Shown: positions 9,794 to 19,004 of the stretch, one piece after another | Position numbering within the stretch: position 1 is the stretch's first letter | Layout of the letters: the number at the start of each line of letters is the position of its first letter | NCBI RefSeq assembly: GCF_001006325.2 | Contig: NZ_LBIA02000001.1 | Span: 3,783,501 to 3,847,500, forward strand | Reading direction: 5' to 3' | Origin: Afipia massiliensis | GTDB lineage: Bacteria > Pseudomonadota > Alphaproteobacteria > Rhizobiales > Xanthobacteraceae | Length of the DNA: 64,000 nucleotides | Position numbers and translations under genes: made by a program | Notes under the pieces: generated by a model | Databases searched by the model: none | What the model was told of the DNA's origin: nothing | What the model saw: the letters and a program-made list of their open reading frames with translations, nothing else

Positions 9794-10639
9794 ATGGCGA
9801 CCGACATCAGCGGCAGCCATCCGCGCAATTACGTGACGGACGTCGGTTTGGTGGCGTGGCAGTCGGTCACGCGCCTCGTGCGCGCGCCCTCCCATTCGAG
9901 GTGTGCCGAAGCGCGCCGCGCGCTCGCCCGGCGATGGCTGGGCCTCGCGGTGCTGACGGCATTCACCATCGGAATTCTGATGGTCGCCGCCGACGTCGCG
10001 ACCATCAAGCTGATGCCGGCGCGGGGGACAGCCAGCCTCTGGCCGTTGCGTTGGTTCACCGAGCTTGGGAAGTCGACCTACGTGCTGTGGGCGCTGGCGG
10101 GCGGGCTCATCGTCATCTTGCTAATGCTGCCGCGATTGGCCGGCATATCGCGGCAGGCTCTGATCGCATTCGGCGTGCGCGTTCAGTACATTTTCTTCTC
10201 GGTGCTGACCGCCGTTTTGTGCGCCGAATTCCTCAAATACATCATCGGCAGGAGCCGGCCGTTCGTCGGCGGCGAGGCCAATGCTTTCTATTTTAGCCAC
10301 TTCGCTGGAAACCCGGCGTTTGAGAGCCTGCCGTCCGGCCATGCGACCACGGCGTTTGCGCTGGCCTTTGCGGTCTCCGCGGTATGGCGAAAAACGACGC
10401 TCGTTATGCTGGTCTATGCGGTGCTGATCTGCATCAGCCGGGTCATCCTGCTTGCCCATCATCCAAGCGATGTCGTCGGCGGCGCCTTGACCGGCGTGGT
10501 CTGCGCGATGTTCGTCCGCTACTGGTTCGCGGCCCGCCGCCTCGGGTTCTCGATCGGCCGGGACGGCTCCATTGAGCCCCTCGCGGGGCCGTCCGGGGCC
10601 TCCCTGAAAAGGGTTGCCCGACAGGCGTTGGCACCATAA
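9794..10639 (+). CDS. PAP2-superfamily membrane phosphatase
   Basis: This integral-membrane protein of 281 residues has the three lipid-phosphatase motifs in order: KYIIGRSRP (KxxxxxxRP), LPSGH (PSGH) and SRVILLAHHPSD (SRxxxxxHxxxD). About six hydrophobic helices surround them. Family members dephosphorylate undecaprenyl diphosphate, phosphatidyl-glycerophosphate or the phosphates of lipid A (LpxE/LpxF). The start ATG lies two bases after the stop of the GT39 gene, so they are co-transcribed. Its position among lipid-sugar transferase genes favours a lipid A or carrier-lipid phosphatase, but substrate choice cannot be read from the motifs. The open frame extends upstream into the GT39 gene and was trimmed to 9794. 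Confidence 0.87.
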   Translation: MATDISGSHPRNYVTDVGLVAWQSVTRLVRAPSHSRCAEARRALARRWLGLAVLTAFTIGILMVAADVATIKLMPARGTASLWPLRWFTELGKSTYVLWALAGGLIVILLMLPRLAGISRQALIAFGVRVQYIFFSVLTAVLCAEFLKYIIGRSRPFVGGEANAFYFSHFAGNPAFESLPSGHATTAFALAFAVSAVWRKTTLVMLVYAVLICISRVILLAHHPSDVVGGALTGVVCAMFVRYWFAARRLGFSIGRDGSIEPLAGPSGASLKRVARQALAP

Positions 10640-10703
10640 GAAGCGGTCGCCCGCCCGGTGCGTGTTTTTACACGCATTTCTGGGCATTTGGACCCATCGG
10701 GAC

Positions 10704-11459
10704 ATGAGCGAGCACCAGACAAACCCCGGCCTGCCGGCCCCCGACGTATCGATTGTGGTTCCTGTCCGCAACGAGCAGGACAACGTCGCGCCGCTGATCG
10801 CCGAGATCGCGGCGGCGCTCGATGGCCGCTGGGCCTATGAGATCATCTACGTTAACGACGGATCGACCGATGCGACCGGCGAGCGGCTTGCCGCCGAAAT
10901 GCAGAAGCGGAACAATTTACGCCAGATCCGCCATGCGGCCTCCAGCGGGCAATCCGCCGCCGTGCGGACCGGGATTCGCGCGGCGCGCGGCCGGATTGTC
11001 GCCACGCTCGACGGCGACGGTCAGAACAATCCCGCGTTCCTTCCGGATTTGATCGAAGCGATCGAGAAGGGCGGCGACAAGGTCGGCCTGGCAGCAGGTC
11101 AGCGTGTCGGCCGCAAGGATACCGGCTTCAAGAAATTTCAGTCGCGCACGGCCAACGGCGTGCGAAACGCAATCCTGCATGATGGCACCCGCGACACCGG
11201 ATGCGGATTGAAGGCGCTTCGCCGCGACGTATTCCTCGCGCTGCCATATTTCGATGGTCTGCATCGCTTTCTGCCGGCGCTGGTGCGGCGGGAAGGGTAT
11301 GACATCGTCTATGTCGATGTGATCGATCGTCCGCGCCACTCAGGCGTCTCGAACTACGGCTTCTTTGACCGGCTCTGGATCGGGATCATGGATCTCGCAG
11401 GCGTGTGGTGGCTGATCCGCCGCAAGAAATCCACGCCGGTCGCGACGGAGGTGAGCTGA
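10704..11459 (+). CDS. GT2-family glycosyltransferase (polyprenyl-phosphate sugar synthase)
   Basis: This 251-residue glycosyltransferase has a GT-A fold: VSIVVPVRNE near the start, YVNDGSTD for nucleotide-sugar binding, and a DxD-type LDGDGQNNP metal site. It is short and lacks obvious paired C-terminal transmembrane helices. That resembles dolichol-phosphate-mannose synthase and the rhizobial RgtE dodecaprenyl-phosphate-galacturonate synthase. It would charge a polyprenyl-phosphate with a sugar on the cytoplasmic face for the upstream GT39 enzyme. The next gene starts within its stop codon (TGATG). The start at 10704 follows family length. The open frame extends 30 codons further upstream. 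Confidence 0.86.
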   Translation: MSEHQTNPGLPAPDVSIVVPVRNEQDNVAPLIAEIAAALDGRWAYEIIYVNDGSTDATGERLAAEMQKRNNLRQIRHAASSGQSAAVRTGIRAARGRIVATLDGDGQNNPAFLPDLIEAIEKGGDKVGLAAGQRVGRKDTGFKKFQSRTANGVRNAILHDGTRDTGCGLKALRRDVFLALPYFDGLHRFLPALVRREGYDIVYVDVIDRPRHSGVSNYGFFDRLWIGIMDLAGVWWLIRRKKSTPVATEVS

Positions 11460-11797
11460 TGCTGATTCAGTTCGGTCAGGATCTTGGCAACTATCTCTAC
11501 GATGTGTTCGTCGCGAAATTCGACTTCTGGCTCGCGTTCGGGCTCGTCGCGCAGTTGCTGTTCACGGCGCGTTTTCTGGTGCAGTGGATTTCGAGCGAGC
11601 GCGCAGGCCAGAGCGTGGTGCCGATGGCGTTCTGGTTCTTCTCGATGGCCGGCGGATTGATGACGCTGATCTACGGCGTCGCCAAGCGCGAGCCCGTGAT
11701 CATTCTCGGCCAGTCGCTGGCGACGATCATCTACATCCGCAACATCATGCTGATCATCAAAAGCCGGGGCACAGGCTCGAAGGTCGAGAAGACCTAA
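11459..11797 (+). CDS. Small LABN-domain membrane protein (lipid-A-disaccharide synthase N-terminal-like, RgtF-like)
   Basis: This 112-residue membrane protein has about three hydrophobic helices with the LABN features FLVQWISSERAGQSVVP and MTLIYGVAKREPVIILGQ. The domain is found alone or fused in lipid A biosynthesis loci. In Rhizobium a comparable small protein (RgtF) works with the GT2 enzyme RgtE. The start overlaps the stop of the GT2 gene, so translation is coupled and a partnership is likely. A palindromic repeat begins two bases after the stop codon and probably marks the end of the operon. Confidence 0.82.
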   Translation: MLIQFGQDLGNYLYDVFVAKFDFWLAFGLVAQLLFTARFLVQWISSERAGQSVVPMAFWFFSMAGGLMTLIYGVAKREPVIILGQSLATIIYIRNIMLIIKSRGTGSKVEKT

Positions 11798-11798
11798 G

Positions 11799-11878
11799 CG
11801 TCATTGCGAGGAGCGCCAGCGACGAAGCAATCCACTCTTGAGAAAATTTTGGATTGCTTCGCTACGCTCGCAATGACG
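11799..11878. repeat. GTCATTGCGAG-type palindromic element, copy 2
   Basis: This imperfect palindrome lies between the convergent LABN gene and metC. The long arm is on the left and the short arm on the right, as in copy 1. The loop is AT-rich, and as RNA the element would form a long hairpin that could serve as a bidirectional terminator. Confidence 0.92.
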
Positions 11879-11888
11879 AAAGGTAAGA

Positions 11889-13109
11889 TCACTTCGCCGC
11901 GTTGAATGCGTCGAAGCCGCGCGCCAGATCGGCTTTCAGGTCATCCAGATTTTCAAGACCGATGTGGAAGCGCAGGGTGGGACCGCCCGGATTCCATGTC
12001 GTTGCCGTTCGATATGACGAGCAGTCGAACGGGATGACGAGGCTCTCGAAGCCGCCCCACGAATAGCCCATACCGAACAGCGTGACCGTGTCGAGAAACG
12101 CATCGACCGCCTGCTTCGACGCAGGTTTCAGCACGATGCTGAACAGCCCCGTGGCGCCGGTGAAGTCACGCTTCCAGATCGCATGCCCCGGATCGCTTTC
12201 CAGCGCGGGATGGATCACCCGCTGAACCTCGGGACGAGTAGCGAACCAGCGCGCCATGTCGAGACCGGCCTGCTGGTGATGGGCAAGGCGCACGGCCAAT
12301 GTCCGGAGCCCGCGCAAGGCAAGAAACACATCGTCAGGTCCGGCGCAGACGCCGAGCAGACGGATCGCTTCGGTGATCGAAGGCCACGTTTTCGCGTTGG
12401 CGGAAATGGTCCCGAACATGATGTCGGAATGCCCGCCGATATATTTTGTCCCCGCCTGAATGCTGATGTCGACGCCCTGATCGAGCGAGCGGTGAAACAG
12501 CGGCGTGGCCCAGGTGTTGTCGTCGACGACCAGTGCGCCCTTGGCATGAGCGACGGCGGCAATGGCCGGTATGTCCGGCATCTCGAACGACTGCGATCCG
12601 GGCGCTTCGACCAGGACGGCCCGGGTGTTCGGCTTGAACAGCTTTTCGATCCCGGCTCCGATCAGCGGATCGAAATAGGTGGTTTCGATGCCATAGCGCT
12701 TGAGCAGGGCGTCGCAGAAATTCCGGGTGGGACGATATGCGCTGTCGATGACGAGCAAGTGATCGCCGGCCTTGAGAATCGCCAACAACGCTGTGGAAAT
12801 CGCAGCCACGCCGGACGGCGCCAGTCCTACGCCGGCGCAGTTCGGGCCTTCGAGGGCCATAAGGGCCTGCTGGAGCGCCTTGGTGGTCGGCGTACCGTGC
12901 CGGCCGTACTGATACTCTCCGCGATGCGCGTGGAGATCTTCGGCGGTCGGATAGAGCACCGTTGAACCGCGCACGATGGGCGGATTGATGAAACCCTTTT
13001 GCGCAAGGGTGTCGCGACCGGAGGTCACCAGCTCTGTCTGTGGATCGAGCGGTGCGGAAGATCGGTCGTCTTTTCGGGAATTCATGTGAGGATCACTTGT
13101 GGAAGACAT
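11889..13109 (-). CDS. metC: Cystathionine beta-lyase (PLP-dependent)
   Basis: This 406-residue protein belongs to the Cys/Met metabolism PLP family, which cleaves cystathionine to homocysteine, pyruvate and ammonia in methionine synthesis. The PLP lysine is Lys222 in AGTKYIGGHSD, with Asp197 in VVDDNTWATPLF contacting the pyridine nitrogen and YGRHGTPT supplying the partner-subunit phosphate site. The sequence is closer to MetC than to MetB or MetZ by its overall pattern, though these are easily confused. The start was placed at 13109. A second ATG at 13085 would give 398 residues. The open frame continues upstream through non-conserved sequence. It converges on the LABN gene. Confidence 0.85.
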   Translation of the reverse strand: MSSTSDPHMNSRKDDRSSAPLDPQTELVTSGRDTLAQKGFINPPIVRGSTVLYPTAEDLHAHRGEYQYGRHGTPTTKALQQALMALEGPNCAGVGLAPSGVAAISTALLAILKAGDHLLVIDSAYRPTRNFCDALLKRYGIETTYFDPLIGAGIEKLFKPNTRAVLVEAPGSQSFEMPDIPAIAAVAHAKGALVVDDNTWATPLFHRSLDQGVDISIQAGTKYIGGHSDIMFGTISANAKTWPSITEAIRLLGVCAGPDDVFLALRGLRTLAVRLAHHQQAGLDMARWFATRPEVQRVIHPALESDPGHAIWKRDFTGATGLFSIVLKPASKQAVDAFLDTVTLFGMGYSWGGFESLVIPFDCSSYRTATTWNPGGPTLRFHIGLENLDDLKADLARGFDAFNAAK

Positions 13110-13202
13110 CTTGCCGCAGCGTTGCCCGACATGACCAATACGCCGCCGCTGCCTATGAATGGTATGCTCAGTAAGCTGACCGTGATGGCCGACGTCAACC
13201 CC

Positions 13203-13231
13203 TTGACACGTCACGCGCGGCGTTCTGTTAT
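13203..13231 (+). promoter_or_regulatory. Predicted sigma-70 promoter for aapJQMP
   Basis: A perfect -35 box TTGACA (13203-13208) is followed after exactly 17 nt by TGTTAT (13226-13231), about 100 nt ahead of the aapJ start. This is the best-looking housekeeping promoter in the window. No operator could be recognised. Confidence 0.5.
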
Positions 13232-13332
13232 GCAGACCAGATATTTAGCTGGGTCTGTACACATCAGCAGGATCGTTTAGCCCCGCGCGACGTTGTCGTC
13301 GCCAGTGCCGAACTATCGGGAAAGGTCTTTCT

Positions 13333-14373
13333 ATGAAACGGGTATCTCTCGCTCTTATTTCAATTGTCTCGGCATTTGCCGTCCAGTCCGCCCTTGCCCA
13401 GACGCAGGACAAGCCCAAGGACCGGGGAACGCTGCAGGGCGTGAAGGACCGGGGCACTCTGTCCTGTGGCGTCAGCCAGGGATTGCCCGGTTTCTCGGCA
13501 CCCGATGACAAGGGCAACTGGACAGGCCTCGATGTCGATGTCTGCCGCGCCCTCGCGGCGGCGATCTTCAACGATCCGAGCAAGGTGAAATTCGTGCCGC
13601 TGTCGGCGAAGGATCGCTTCACGGCCCTCCAGTCGGGCGAAATCGATGTGCTCTCGCGTAATTCGACCTGGACCCTGTCGCGCGACACCTCGCTGGGCCT
13701 GAACTACACCGGCATTTCCTATTACGACGGGCAGGGCTTCATGATCCGCAAGTCGCTCAAGGTCAATTCGGCGCTGGAACTGAACGGCGCGTCGATCTGC
13801 GTTCAGACCGGCACGACGAACGAACAGAACACCTCGGATTACTTCAAGGGCAACAACATGAAGTACGAGCTGATCGCGTTCGGCACCGCGGACGAGACAT
13901 TGAAGGCTTATGAGTCGGGCCGTTGCGATGTGTTCACGTCCGACGTCTCGCAACTGTATGCCGAGCGTCTCAAGGTCGCCGCGCCGAACGATCACGCCGT
14001 TCTCCCGGAAGTAATTTCCAAGGAACCGCTCGGTCCCGTCGTGCGTCACGGCGACGACCAGTGGTTCGATATCGTGAAGTGGACGTTGTTCGCGATGATC
14101 AATGCGGAGGAATATGCCATCACGCAGAAGAACGTCGACGAGATGGCGAAGTCGAGCAAGCCCGAACTGAAGCGGATGTTCGGCACCGACGGCAACCTCG
14201 GCGAGCAACTCGGCCTGACGAAGGATTGGGTCACGCGCATCATCAAGGCGACGGGCAACTACGGTGAATCCTTCGATCGCAATGTTGGCGCCGGTTCGAA
14301 GCTCAACATCGCGCGCGGATTGAACAAGCTCTGGAATCAGGGCGGGCTGCAGTACGCGCCGCCCATTCGCTAA
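13333..14373 (+). CDS. aapJ: General L-amino-acid ABC transporter, periplasmic binding protein
   Basis: This 346-residue protein has a signal peptide (about residues 1-22, cleaved after ALA) and a type 3 solute-binding domain. The family hallmark GLDVDVCRALAAAIF sits near the start of lobe 1, followed by VPLSAKDRFTALQSGEIDVL. It resembles AapJ/BztA, which captures a wide range of L-amino acids. It is the first gene of an aapJQMP operon and has a TTGACA-type promoter upstream. AapJQMP is the main amino-acid uptake system of rhizobia. Confidence 0.94.
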   Translation: MKRVSLALISIVSAFAVQSALAQTQDKPKDRGTLQGVKDRGTLSCGVSQGLPGFSAPDDKGNWTGLDVDVCRALAAAIFNDPSKVKFVPLSAKDRFTALQSGEIDVLSRNSTWTLSRDTSLGLNYTGISYYDGQGFMIRKSLKVNSALELNGASICVQTGTTNEQNTSDYFKGNNMKYELIAFGTADETLKAYESGRCDVFTSDVSQLYAERLKVAAPNDHAVLPEVISKEPLGPVVRHGDDQWFDIVKWTLFAMINAEEYAITQKNVDEMAKSSKPELKRMFGTDGNLGEQLGLTKDWVTRIIKATGNYGESFDRNVGAGSKLNIARGLNKLWNQGGLQYAPPIR

Positions 14374-14392
14374 GCGTCGCCGGACGCGGCGA

Positions 14393-15598
14393 ATGGCCAA
14401 TGAGCCCCGCAAGCCCCCGCTGCAACTGGTCGCACGGCTTCGCCGTGCGCTGGGTGGCCAGGCGGGGTGGAGCGGTGTGGTCGTACAGATCCTGTTCGTC
14501 GCGCTCGTCGTCTGGGTCGGTTACGAAATCGTCGATAATGCAAGGGCCAATCTTCAGACCCAGCGAATCGCGTCCGGCTTCGGATTTATGTCCAACACGG
14601 CGGGATTCGCGGTCAGTCAGGCGCTGATCCCGTTTACCGAAAGCGATTCCTACGCACGCGTTTTCGTTGTCGGTCTGCTGAACACGCTGCTGGTGTCCAT
14701 CGTCGGCATCGTGATCGCGACGATCATCGGCGTGCTCGTCGCGCTGGGACGCCTGTCGCCGAACTGGTTGCTGGCGCGGATCGCCGGCGGCTATGTCGAA
14801 CTGATCCGCAATCTACCGCTGCTGTTCCAGATTCTGTTCTGGTACCTGGCCGTGCTGGCGACGCTGCCCAGTCCTCGCCAGAGCATTTCGCTGTTCGGCA
14901 CTGTGTTTCTGAGCAATCGCGGACTGATCGTTCCCGATCCTGTCCCGCAGCAACCGTTCGGCGTGTTCGTCGTGGCCATTGCGATCGGGATCGTCGCATC
15001 GCTTGCGATGCGCGCCTACGCACGTCGCCAGTTGTTCGTCGCCGGAGAGAAGCTCACGATCTGGCCGTTCGTGCTGGCCATGCTGATCGGGTTGCCCGCG
15101 CTGGCCATCGCGATGTTCGGCGCGCCTGTCACCTTCGACATGCCGCAGTTGAGGGGCTTCAACTTCGTCGGTGGCGCGAAGGTTTTGCCGGAATTCGCGG
15201 CCCTGACCATCGCACTGTCGACCTACACCGCCGCGTTCATCGCTGAAATCGTCCGCGCGGGGCTACAATCGGTTCCCAAGGGGCAGATGGAGGCTGGCGC
15301 GTCGCTCGGTCTGTCGCGCGGTGAAACGCTACGGCTGGTCATCATTCCGCAGGCGATGCGCGTGATCCTGCCGCCGCTGACCAACCAGTACCTCAACCTC
15401 ACCAAGAATTCGTCGCTCGCGGTTGCGATCGGTTATCCCGATCTGTTCTCCGTGTTTGCTGGAACGGCCCTGAGCCAGACCGGGCAGGCGGTCGAGATCA
15501 TCGCGCTGACCATGGGCGTCTATCTGCTGATCTCGCTGGTCACGAGCGCGATCATGAGTTTTTACGGCTGGCGTCTGAACCGGAGCCTTGCCGCATGA
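14393..15598 (+). CDS. aapQ: General L-amino-acid ABC transporter permease AapQ
   Basis: This 401-residue polytopic permease of the HisMQ type starts 19 nt after aapJ. The ABC-contacting EAA loop lies near the C-terminus (EAGASLGLSRGETLRLVIIPQAMR), and ELIRNLPLLFQILFWY is typical of polar amino-acid permeases. An extra region of about 150 residues between the first permease helices is normal for the AapQ/BztB branch. Its stop codon overlaps the aapM start. It pairs with AapM to form the membrane channel. Confidence 0.93.
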   Translation: MANEPRKPPLQLVARLRRALGGQAGWSGVVVQILFVALVVWVGYEIVDNARANLQTQRIASGFGFMSNTAGFAVSQALIPFTESDSYARVFVVGLLNTLLVSIVGIVIATIIGVLVALGRLSPNWLLARIAGGYVELIRNLPLLFQILFWYLAVLATLPSPRQSISLFGTVFLSNRGLIVPDPVPQQPFGVFVVAIAIGIVASLAMRAYARRQLFVAGEKLTIWPFVLAMLIGLPALAIAMFGAPVTFDMPQLRGFNFVGGAKVLPEFAALTIALSTYTAAFIAEIVRAGLQSVPKGQMEAGASLGLSRGETLRLVIIPQAMRVILPPLTNQYLNLTKNSSLAVAIGYPDLFSVFAGTALSQTGQAVEIIALTMGVYLLISLVTSAIMSFYGWRLNRSLAA

Positions 15599-17121
15599 CC
15601 GAGCAGGCCACCTCATTTGTCCGGCAGAATATCGTCGAAGCGCGCCGCGCTCCCGTCAGGACCACGGGCCTGATCGGCTTTGCGCGCGAACGGCTGTTCA
15701 ATTCACCGCTCAACATCGCGATGACGCTCATCGGAGCTGTGCTGCTGTGGCTGATCCTTGTGCCTGTCGTGAAGTTCCTGCTGGTCGATGCGGTGTGGCA
15801 GGGCAGCGATCGCAACGCCTGCCTTGAGTCGAACGTAGGTCGCGTGGTCGGGGCATGCTGGCCATACATTCAAGCAAAACTCGACCAGTTCATCTACGGC
15901 TTCTATCCGGCGGAGGAACGCTGGCGGGTCAATCTCACGTTCGCGCTCGGCGCGCTACTGCTTCTGCCGCTGCTGATCCCGCGCGCACCTGCCAAAGCCC
16001 TCAACTCCGGACTGTTCTTCGCAGCGTATCCTGTGATCGGTTTCTTTCTGCTGCGCGGCGGCGGCCTGAAAGGTTTTGCCGTGCACTGGGTCGCCGATCT
16101 TGGATCGGGATTCGCGTCCAGCCTTGTGGACGCGGGTAACCAGCTCGCGGGCGCGGGAGCAACGATCAGTCGCGGCTGGCTCAGCCAGCCGGTCGCATTG
16201 CTTGGAAAGGCGCTGGCGTGGCTCGGCGAGGGGCTCGGCTGGCTGGTGTGGCCGCTGGAGTGGCTGCGCGATTACACCGAGCGATTCCATTCGCCGCTGT
16301 GGGCGGATTTGACGGCAACCGCTGTCATCGTATCGCTGTTTGTATTTTTCTTCACCGGCGGATTCCGCAACGGCTGGCGGGGACTGTTTCGCAGCATTGC
16401 GATCTTTGTCGGCATTGCCATCGTCATCAAGGTGATGCGTCTCGATCAGGGCGGCCTGCCGATTGTCGATACACGGTCGTGGGGCGGTCTCCTTGTGACG
16501 CTCGTGGTGTCGGTCACCGGCATCGTCGCGTCGATGCCGGTCGGCATCGTGCTGGCGCTTGGCCGCCGTTCGACCATTCCGCTGATCCGCGTATTCTCGA
16601 TCGCCTTCATTGAATTCTGGCGCGGCGTGCCGCTGATCACGGTGCTGTTCTTCGCCACCTACATGCTGCCGCTGTTTCTGCCGGGCAACTTTACCGTCGA
16701 TGGTCTGGTGCGCGTGCTGATCGGCATCGCGCTGTTCGCCGGCGCGTATAATGCCGAGGTCATTCGCGGCGGTTTGCAGGCCGTTCCACGCGGACAGCCG
16801 GAAGCGGCGAATGCGCTCGGATTGTCGTACTGGAAAACCACCGGGCTTATCGTGATGCCGCAGGCGTTGCGGAATGTCATTCCGGCTCTTGTCAACAGTT
16901 TCATCGCGCTGTTCAAGGACACGACGCTGGTGCTGATCGTGGCGATCTTCGACCTGCTCGGACAGTTGCGCGCGTCTTTCGCCGATCCGAACTGGGCGAC
17001 GCCATCGACATTGTTCACCGGCTTTGCCTTCACCGGCATGATCTATTTCGTGTTCTGCTTTGGAATGTCGCGCTATTCGCTGTTCGTGGAACGCCGCTTG
17101 AACGTTCACAAGAATGTCTGA
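15595..17121 (+). CDS. aapM: General L-amino-acid ABC transporter permease AapM (enlarged)
   Basis: This 508-residue HisMQ-family permease overlaps aapQ by 4 bases (ATGA). The conserved C-terminal half has FIEFWRGVPLITVLFFATYMLPLF and the EAA loop EAANALGLSYWKTTGLIVMPQALR. It appears about 120 residues longer than the rhizobial AapM I remember (around 384 residues). The extra length lies roughly at residues 165-280, a tryptophan- and glycine-rich stretch with amphipathic and hydrophobic segments just before the core permease domain. No frameshift or stop is visible, so I treat it as functional. Confidence 0.92.
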   Translation: MTEQATSFVRQNIVEARRAPVRTTGLIGFARERLFNSPLNIAMTLIGAVLLWLILVPVVKFLLVDAVWQGSDRNACLESNVGRVVGACWPYIQAKLDQFIYGFYPAEERWRVNLTFALGALLLLPLLIPRAPAKALNSGLFFAAYPVIGFFLLRGGGLKGFAVHWVADLGSGFASSLVDAGNQLAGAGATISRGWLSQPVALLGKALAWLGEGLGWLVWPLEWLRDYTERFHSPLWADLTATAVIVSLFVFFFTGGFRNGWRGLFRSIAIFVGIAIVIKVMRLDQGGLPIVDTRSWGGLLVTLVVSVTGIVASMPVGIVLALGRRSTIPLIRVFSIAFIEFWRGVPLITVLFFATYMLPLFLPGNFTVDGLVRVLIGIALFAGAYNAEVIRGGLQAVPRGQPEAANALGLSYWKTTGLIVMPQALRNVIPALVNSFIALFKDTTLVLIVAIFDLLGQLRASFADPNWATPSTLFTGFAFTGMIYFVFCFGMSRYSLFVERRLNVHKNV

Positions 17122-17130
17122 GATGAAATC

Positions 17131-17871
17131 ATGACCGCAGATCCCATTGTCAGTATCTCGGGCCTTAACAAGTGGTTCGGCGACTTCCATGTGCTGCGCG
17201 ACATCGACATGGCCGTCGGCCGCGGTGAACGCATCGTGGTCTGCGGACCGTCGGGCTCCGGCAAATCGACGTTGATCCGCTGCGTCAATGCGCTGGAGGA
17301 ATTTCAGGAAGGCCGCATCGTCATCGATGGCATCGAGCTTGGTCCGAACCTGCGCCGCGTCGATGACGTGCGCCGCGAGGTCGGCATGGTGTTTCAGAGC
17401 TTCAACCTGTTTCCGCATCTGACCGTGCTGGAAAACTGCACGCTGGCGCCGATCTGGGTGCGCAATATTCCGAAGAAGGATGCTGAAGCCGCGGCGATGA
17501 AATACCTCGAGCGCGTCCGGATACCCGACAAGGCCAACAAGTATCCCGGCCAGATTTCAGGTGGTCAGCAGCAGCGCGTGGCGATTGCGCGTGCGCTGAC
17601 GATGAATCCCAAGGTGATGCTGTTCGACGAGCCGACGTCCGCGCTCGACCCTGAAATGGTCAAGGAAGTGCTCGACACCATGGTCGATCTCGCCAGGGAG
17701 GGCATGACCATGCTGGTGGTCACCCATGAGATGGGCTTCGCCCGCGAGGTCGCGGACCGCGTCGTGTTCATGGATGCCGGTCAGATTGTCGAAGCGAATA
17801 CGCCCGACAGGTTCTTCTCGAACCCGCAGCACGCACGGACGAAGTTGTTTCTCAGTCAGATTTTGCGGTAG
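17131..17871 (+). CDS. aapP: General L-amino-acid ABC transporter ATP-binding protein
   Basis: This 246-residue ABC ATPase energises AapQM. The Walker A motif is GPSGSGKST, the signature is [15 protein letters not shown], Walker B is [14 protein letters not shown] and the H-loop is VVTHEMGFA. It starts 9 nt after aapM. A palindromic repeat six bases after its stop closes the operon. Confidence 0.95.
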   Translation: MTADPIVSISGLNKWFGDFHVLRDIDMAVGRGERIVVCGPSGSGKSTLIRCVNALEEFQEGRIVIDGIELGPNLRRVDDVRREVGMVFQSFNLFPHLTVLENCTLAPIWVRNIPKKDAEAAAMKYLERVRIPDKANKYPGQISGGQQQRVAIARALTMNPKVMLFDEPTSALDPEMVKEVLDTMVDLAREGMTMLVVTHEMGFAREVADRVVFMDAGQIVEANTPDRFFSNPQHARTKLFLSQILR

Positions 17872-17876
17872 CCCCT

Positions 17877-17957
17877 CGTCATTGCGAGGAGCACTTGCGA
17901 CGACGCAATCCAGTTCTTTCTTATGTTCTGGATTGCTTCGCTTCGCTCGCAATGACG
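17877..17957. repeat. GTCATTGCGAG-type palindromic element, copy 3
   Basis: The long arm is on the left and the short arm on the right, between the convergent aapP and cysteine synthase genes. It lies six bases from each stop codon, so it nearly fills the gap and probably acts as a bidirectional terminator. Confidence 0.92.
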
Positions 17958-17963
17958 AAGAAT

Positions 17964-19004
17964 TCACACCTTCTCGAACGGCGGTTTGATCGTGCTCTTC
18001 CGCTCAAGCCAGGCCGGCACCGGCAGATTCTTCGAGCGCAGAAAGTCCGGATTGAACAGCTTCGACTGGTAGCGGGTGCCGTAGTCGGCAAGGACGGTCA
18101 CGATGGTGTGGCCGGGGCCAAGGTCTTTCGCGAGACGAATTGCGCCTGCGATATTGATGCCGGAGGAGCCGCCCACGCAGATACCCTCATGTTCGAGAAG
18201 GTCGAACACGATCGGCACGGCTTCCGCGTCTTCGATCAAATAGGCCTTGTCGACCTTGACGTCCTCGATGATCGCGGTGACGCGACCGAGGCCGATGCCT
18301 TCGGTCACCGAGCCGCCCTCGGTCGATTTGACCTCGCCGTGATCGAAGTAGTTGTACATTGCTGCGCCGCGCGGATCGGCCACGCCGATCATGATGTCTT
18401 GCTTCTTTTCGCGCAGGAAAGTGGCCGTTCCGGCGAGCGTGCCACCGCTGCCGATGGAGCAAATGAAGCCGTCGACCTTGCCGTTGGTCTGGTCCCAGAT
18501 TTCGGGGCCGGTCGAAACGTAGTGCGCCTTGCGATTGTCGAGGTTGTTCCACTGGTCGGCGAAGATCACGCCGTTCTTCTCGGTCTTGCGTAGTTCATCC
18601 GCGAGCCGGCGGCCGATGTGCTGGTAATTGTCCGGATTGCTGTAGGGCAGCGCCGGCACTTCGACCAGTTCGGCGCCGAACAGCCGCAGCACGTCCTTCT
18701 TTTCCTGGCTTTGCGTTTCCGGGATCACGATGATGGTGCGGTAACCGCGCGCGGCGGCGACGAGGGCGAGGCCGATGCCGGTGTTGCCGGCGGTGCTCTC
18801 AACGACAAGGCCGCCGGGCCTGAGTTCGCCGCGCTTCTCCGCTTCGAGGATCATCTGCTTTCCGGCGCGGTCCTTGACCGACTGTCCCGGGTTCATGAAC
18901 TCGGCTTTGCCAAGGATGGTGCAACCGGTCTCTTCGGAAGCGCGTTTCAGCTTGATGAGCGGAGTGTTGCCGATAGCGTCGATGACGTCTTTGCGAATGT
19001 GCAT
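17964..19004 (-). CDS. cysK: Cysteine synthase A-type O-acetylserine sulfhydrylase
   Basis: This 346-residue PLP enzyme makes cysteine from O-acetylserine and sulfide. The PLP lysine is Lys44 in PGQSVKDRAGKQMI, and the substrate loop is ESTAGNTGIGLAL. Later motifs SIGSGGTLAG and VGGSSGINIAGA match the family. It is about 30 residues longer than E. coli CysK because of a C-terminal tail after DYGTRYQSKLF, which resembles a CysK-like branch also found in eukaryotes. A cystathionine beta-synthase role is less likely without a CBS domain. The ATG at 19004 was chosen to put IGNTPLIKL at its usual place. Confidence 0.88.
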   Translation of the reverse strand: MHIRKDVIDAIGNTPLIKLKRASEETGCTILGKAEFMNPGQSVKDRAGKQMILEAEKRGELRPGGLVVESTAGNTGIGLALVAAARGYRTIIVIPETQSQEKKDVLRLFGAELVEVPALPYSNPDNYQHIGRRLADELRKTEKNGVIFADQWNNLDNRKAHYVSTGPEIWDQTNGKVDGFICSIGSGGTLAGTATFLREKKQDIMIGVADPRGAAMYNYFDHGEVKSTEGGSVTEGIGLGRVTAIIEDVKVDKAYLIEDAEAVPIVFDLLEHEGICVGGSSGINIAGAIRLAKDLGPGHTIVTVLADYGTRYQSKLFNPDFLRSKNLPVPAWLERKSTIKPPFEKV

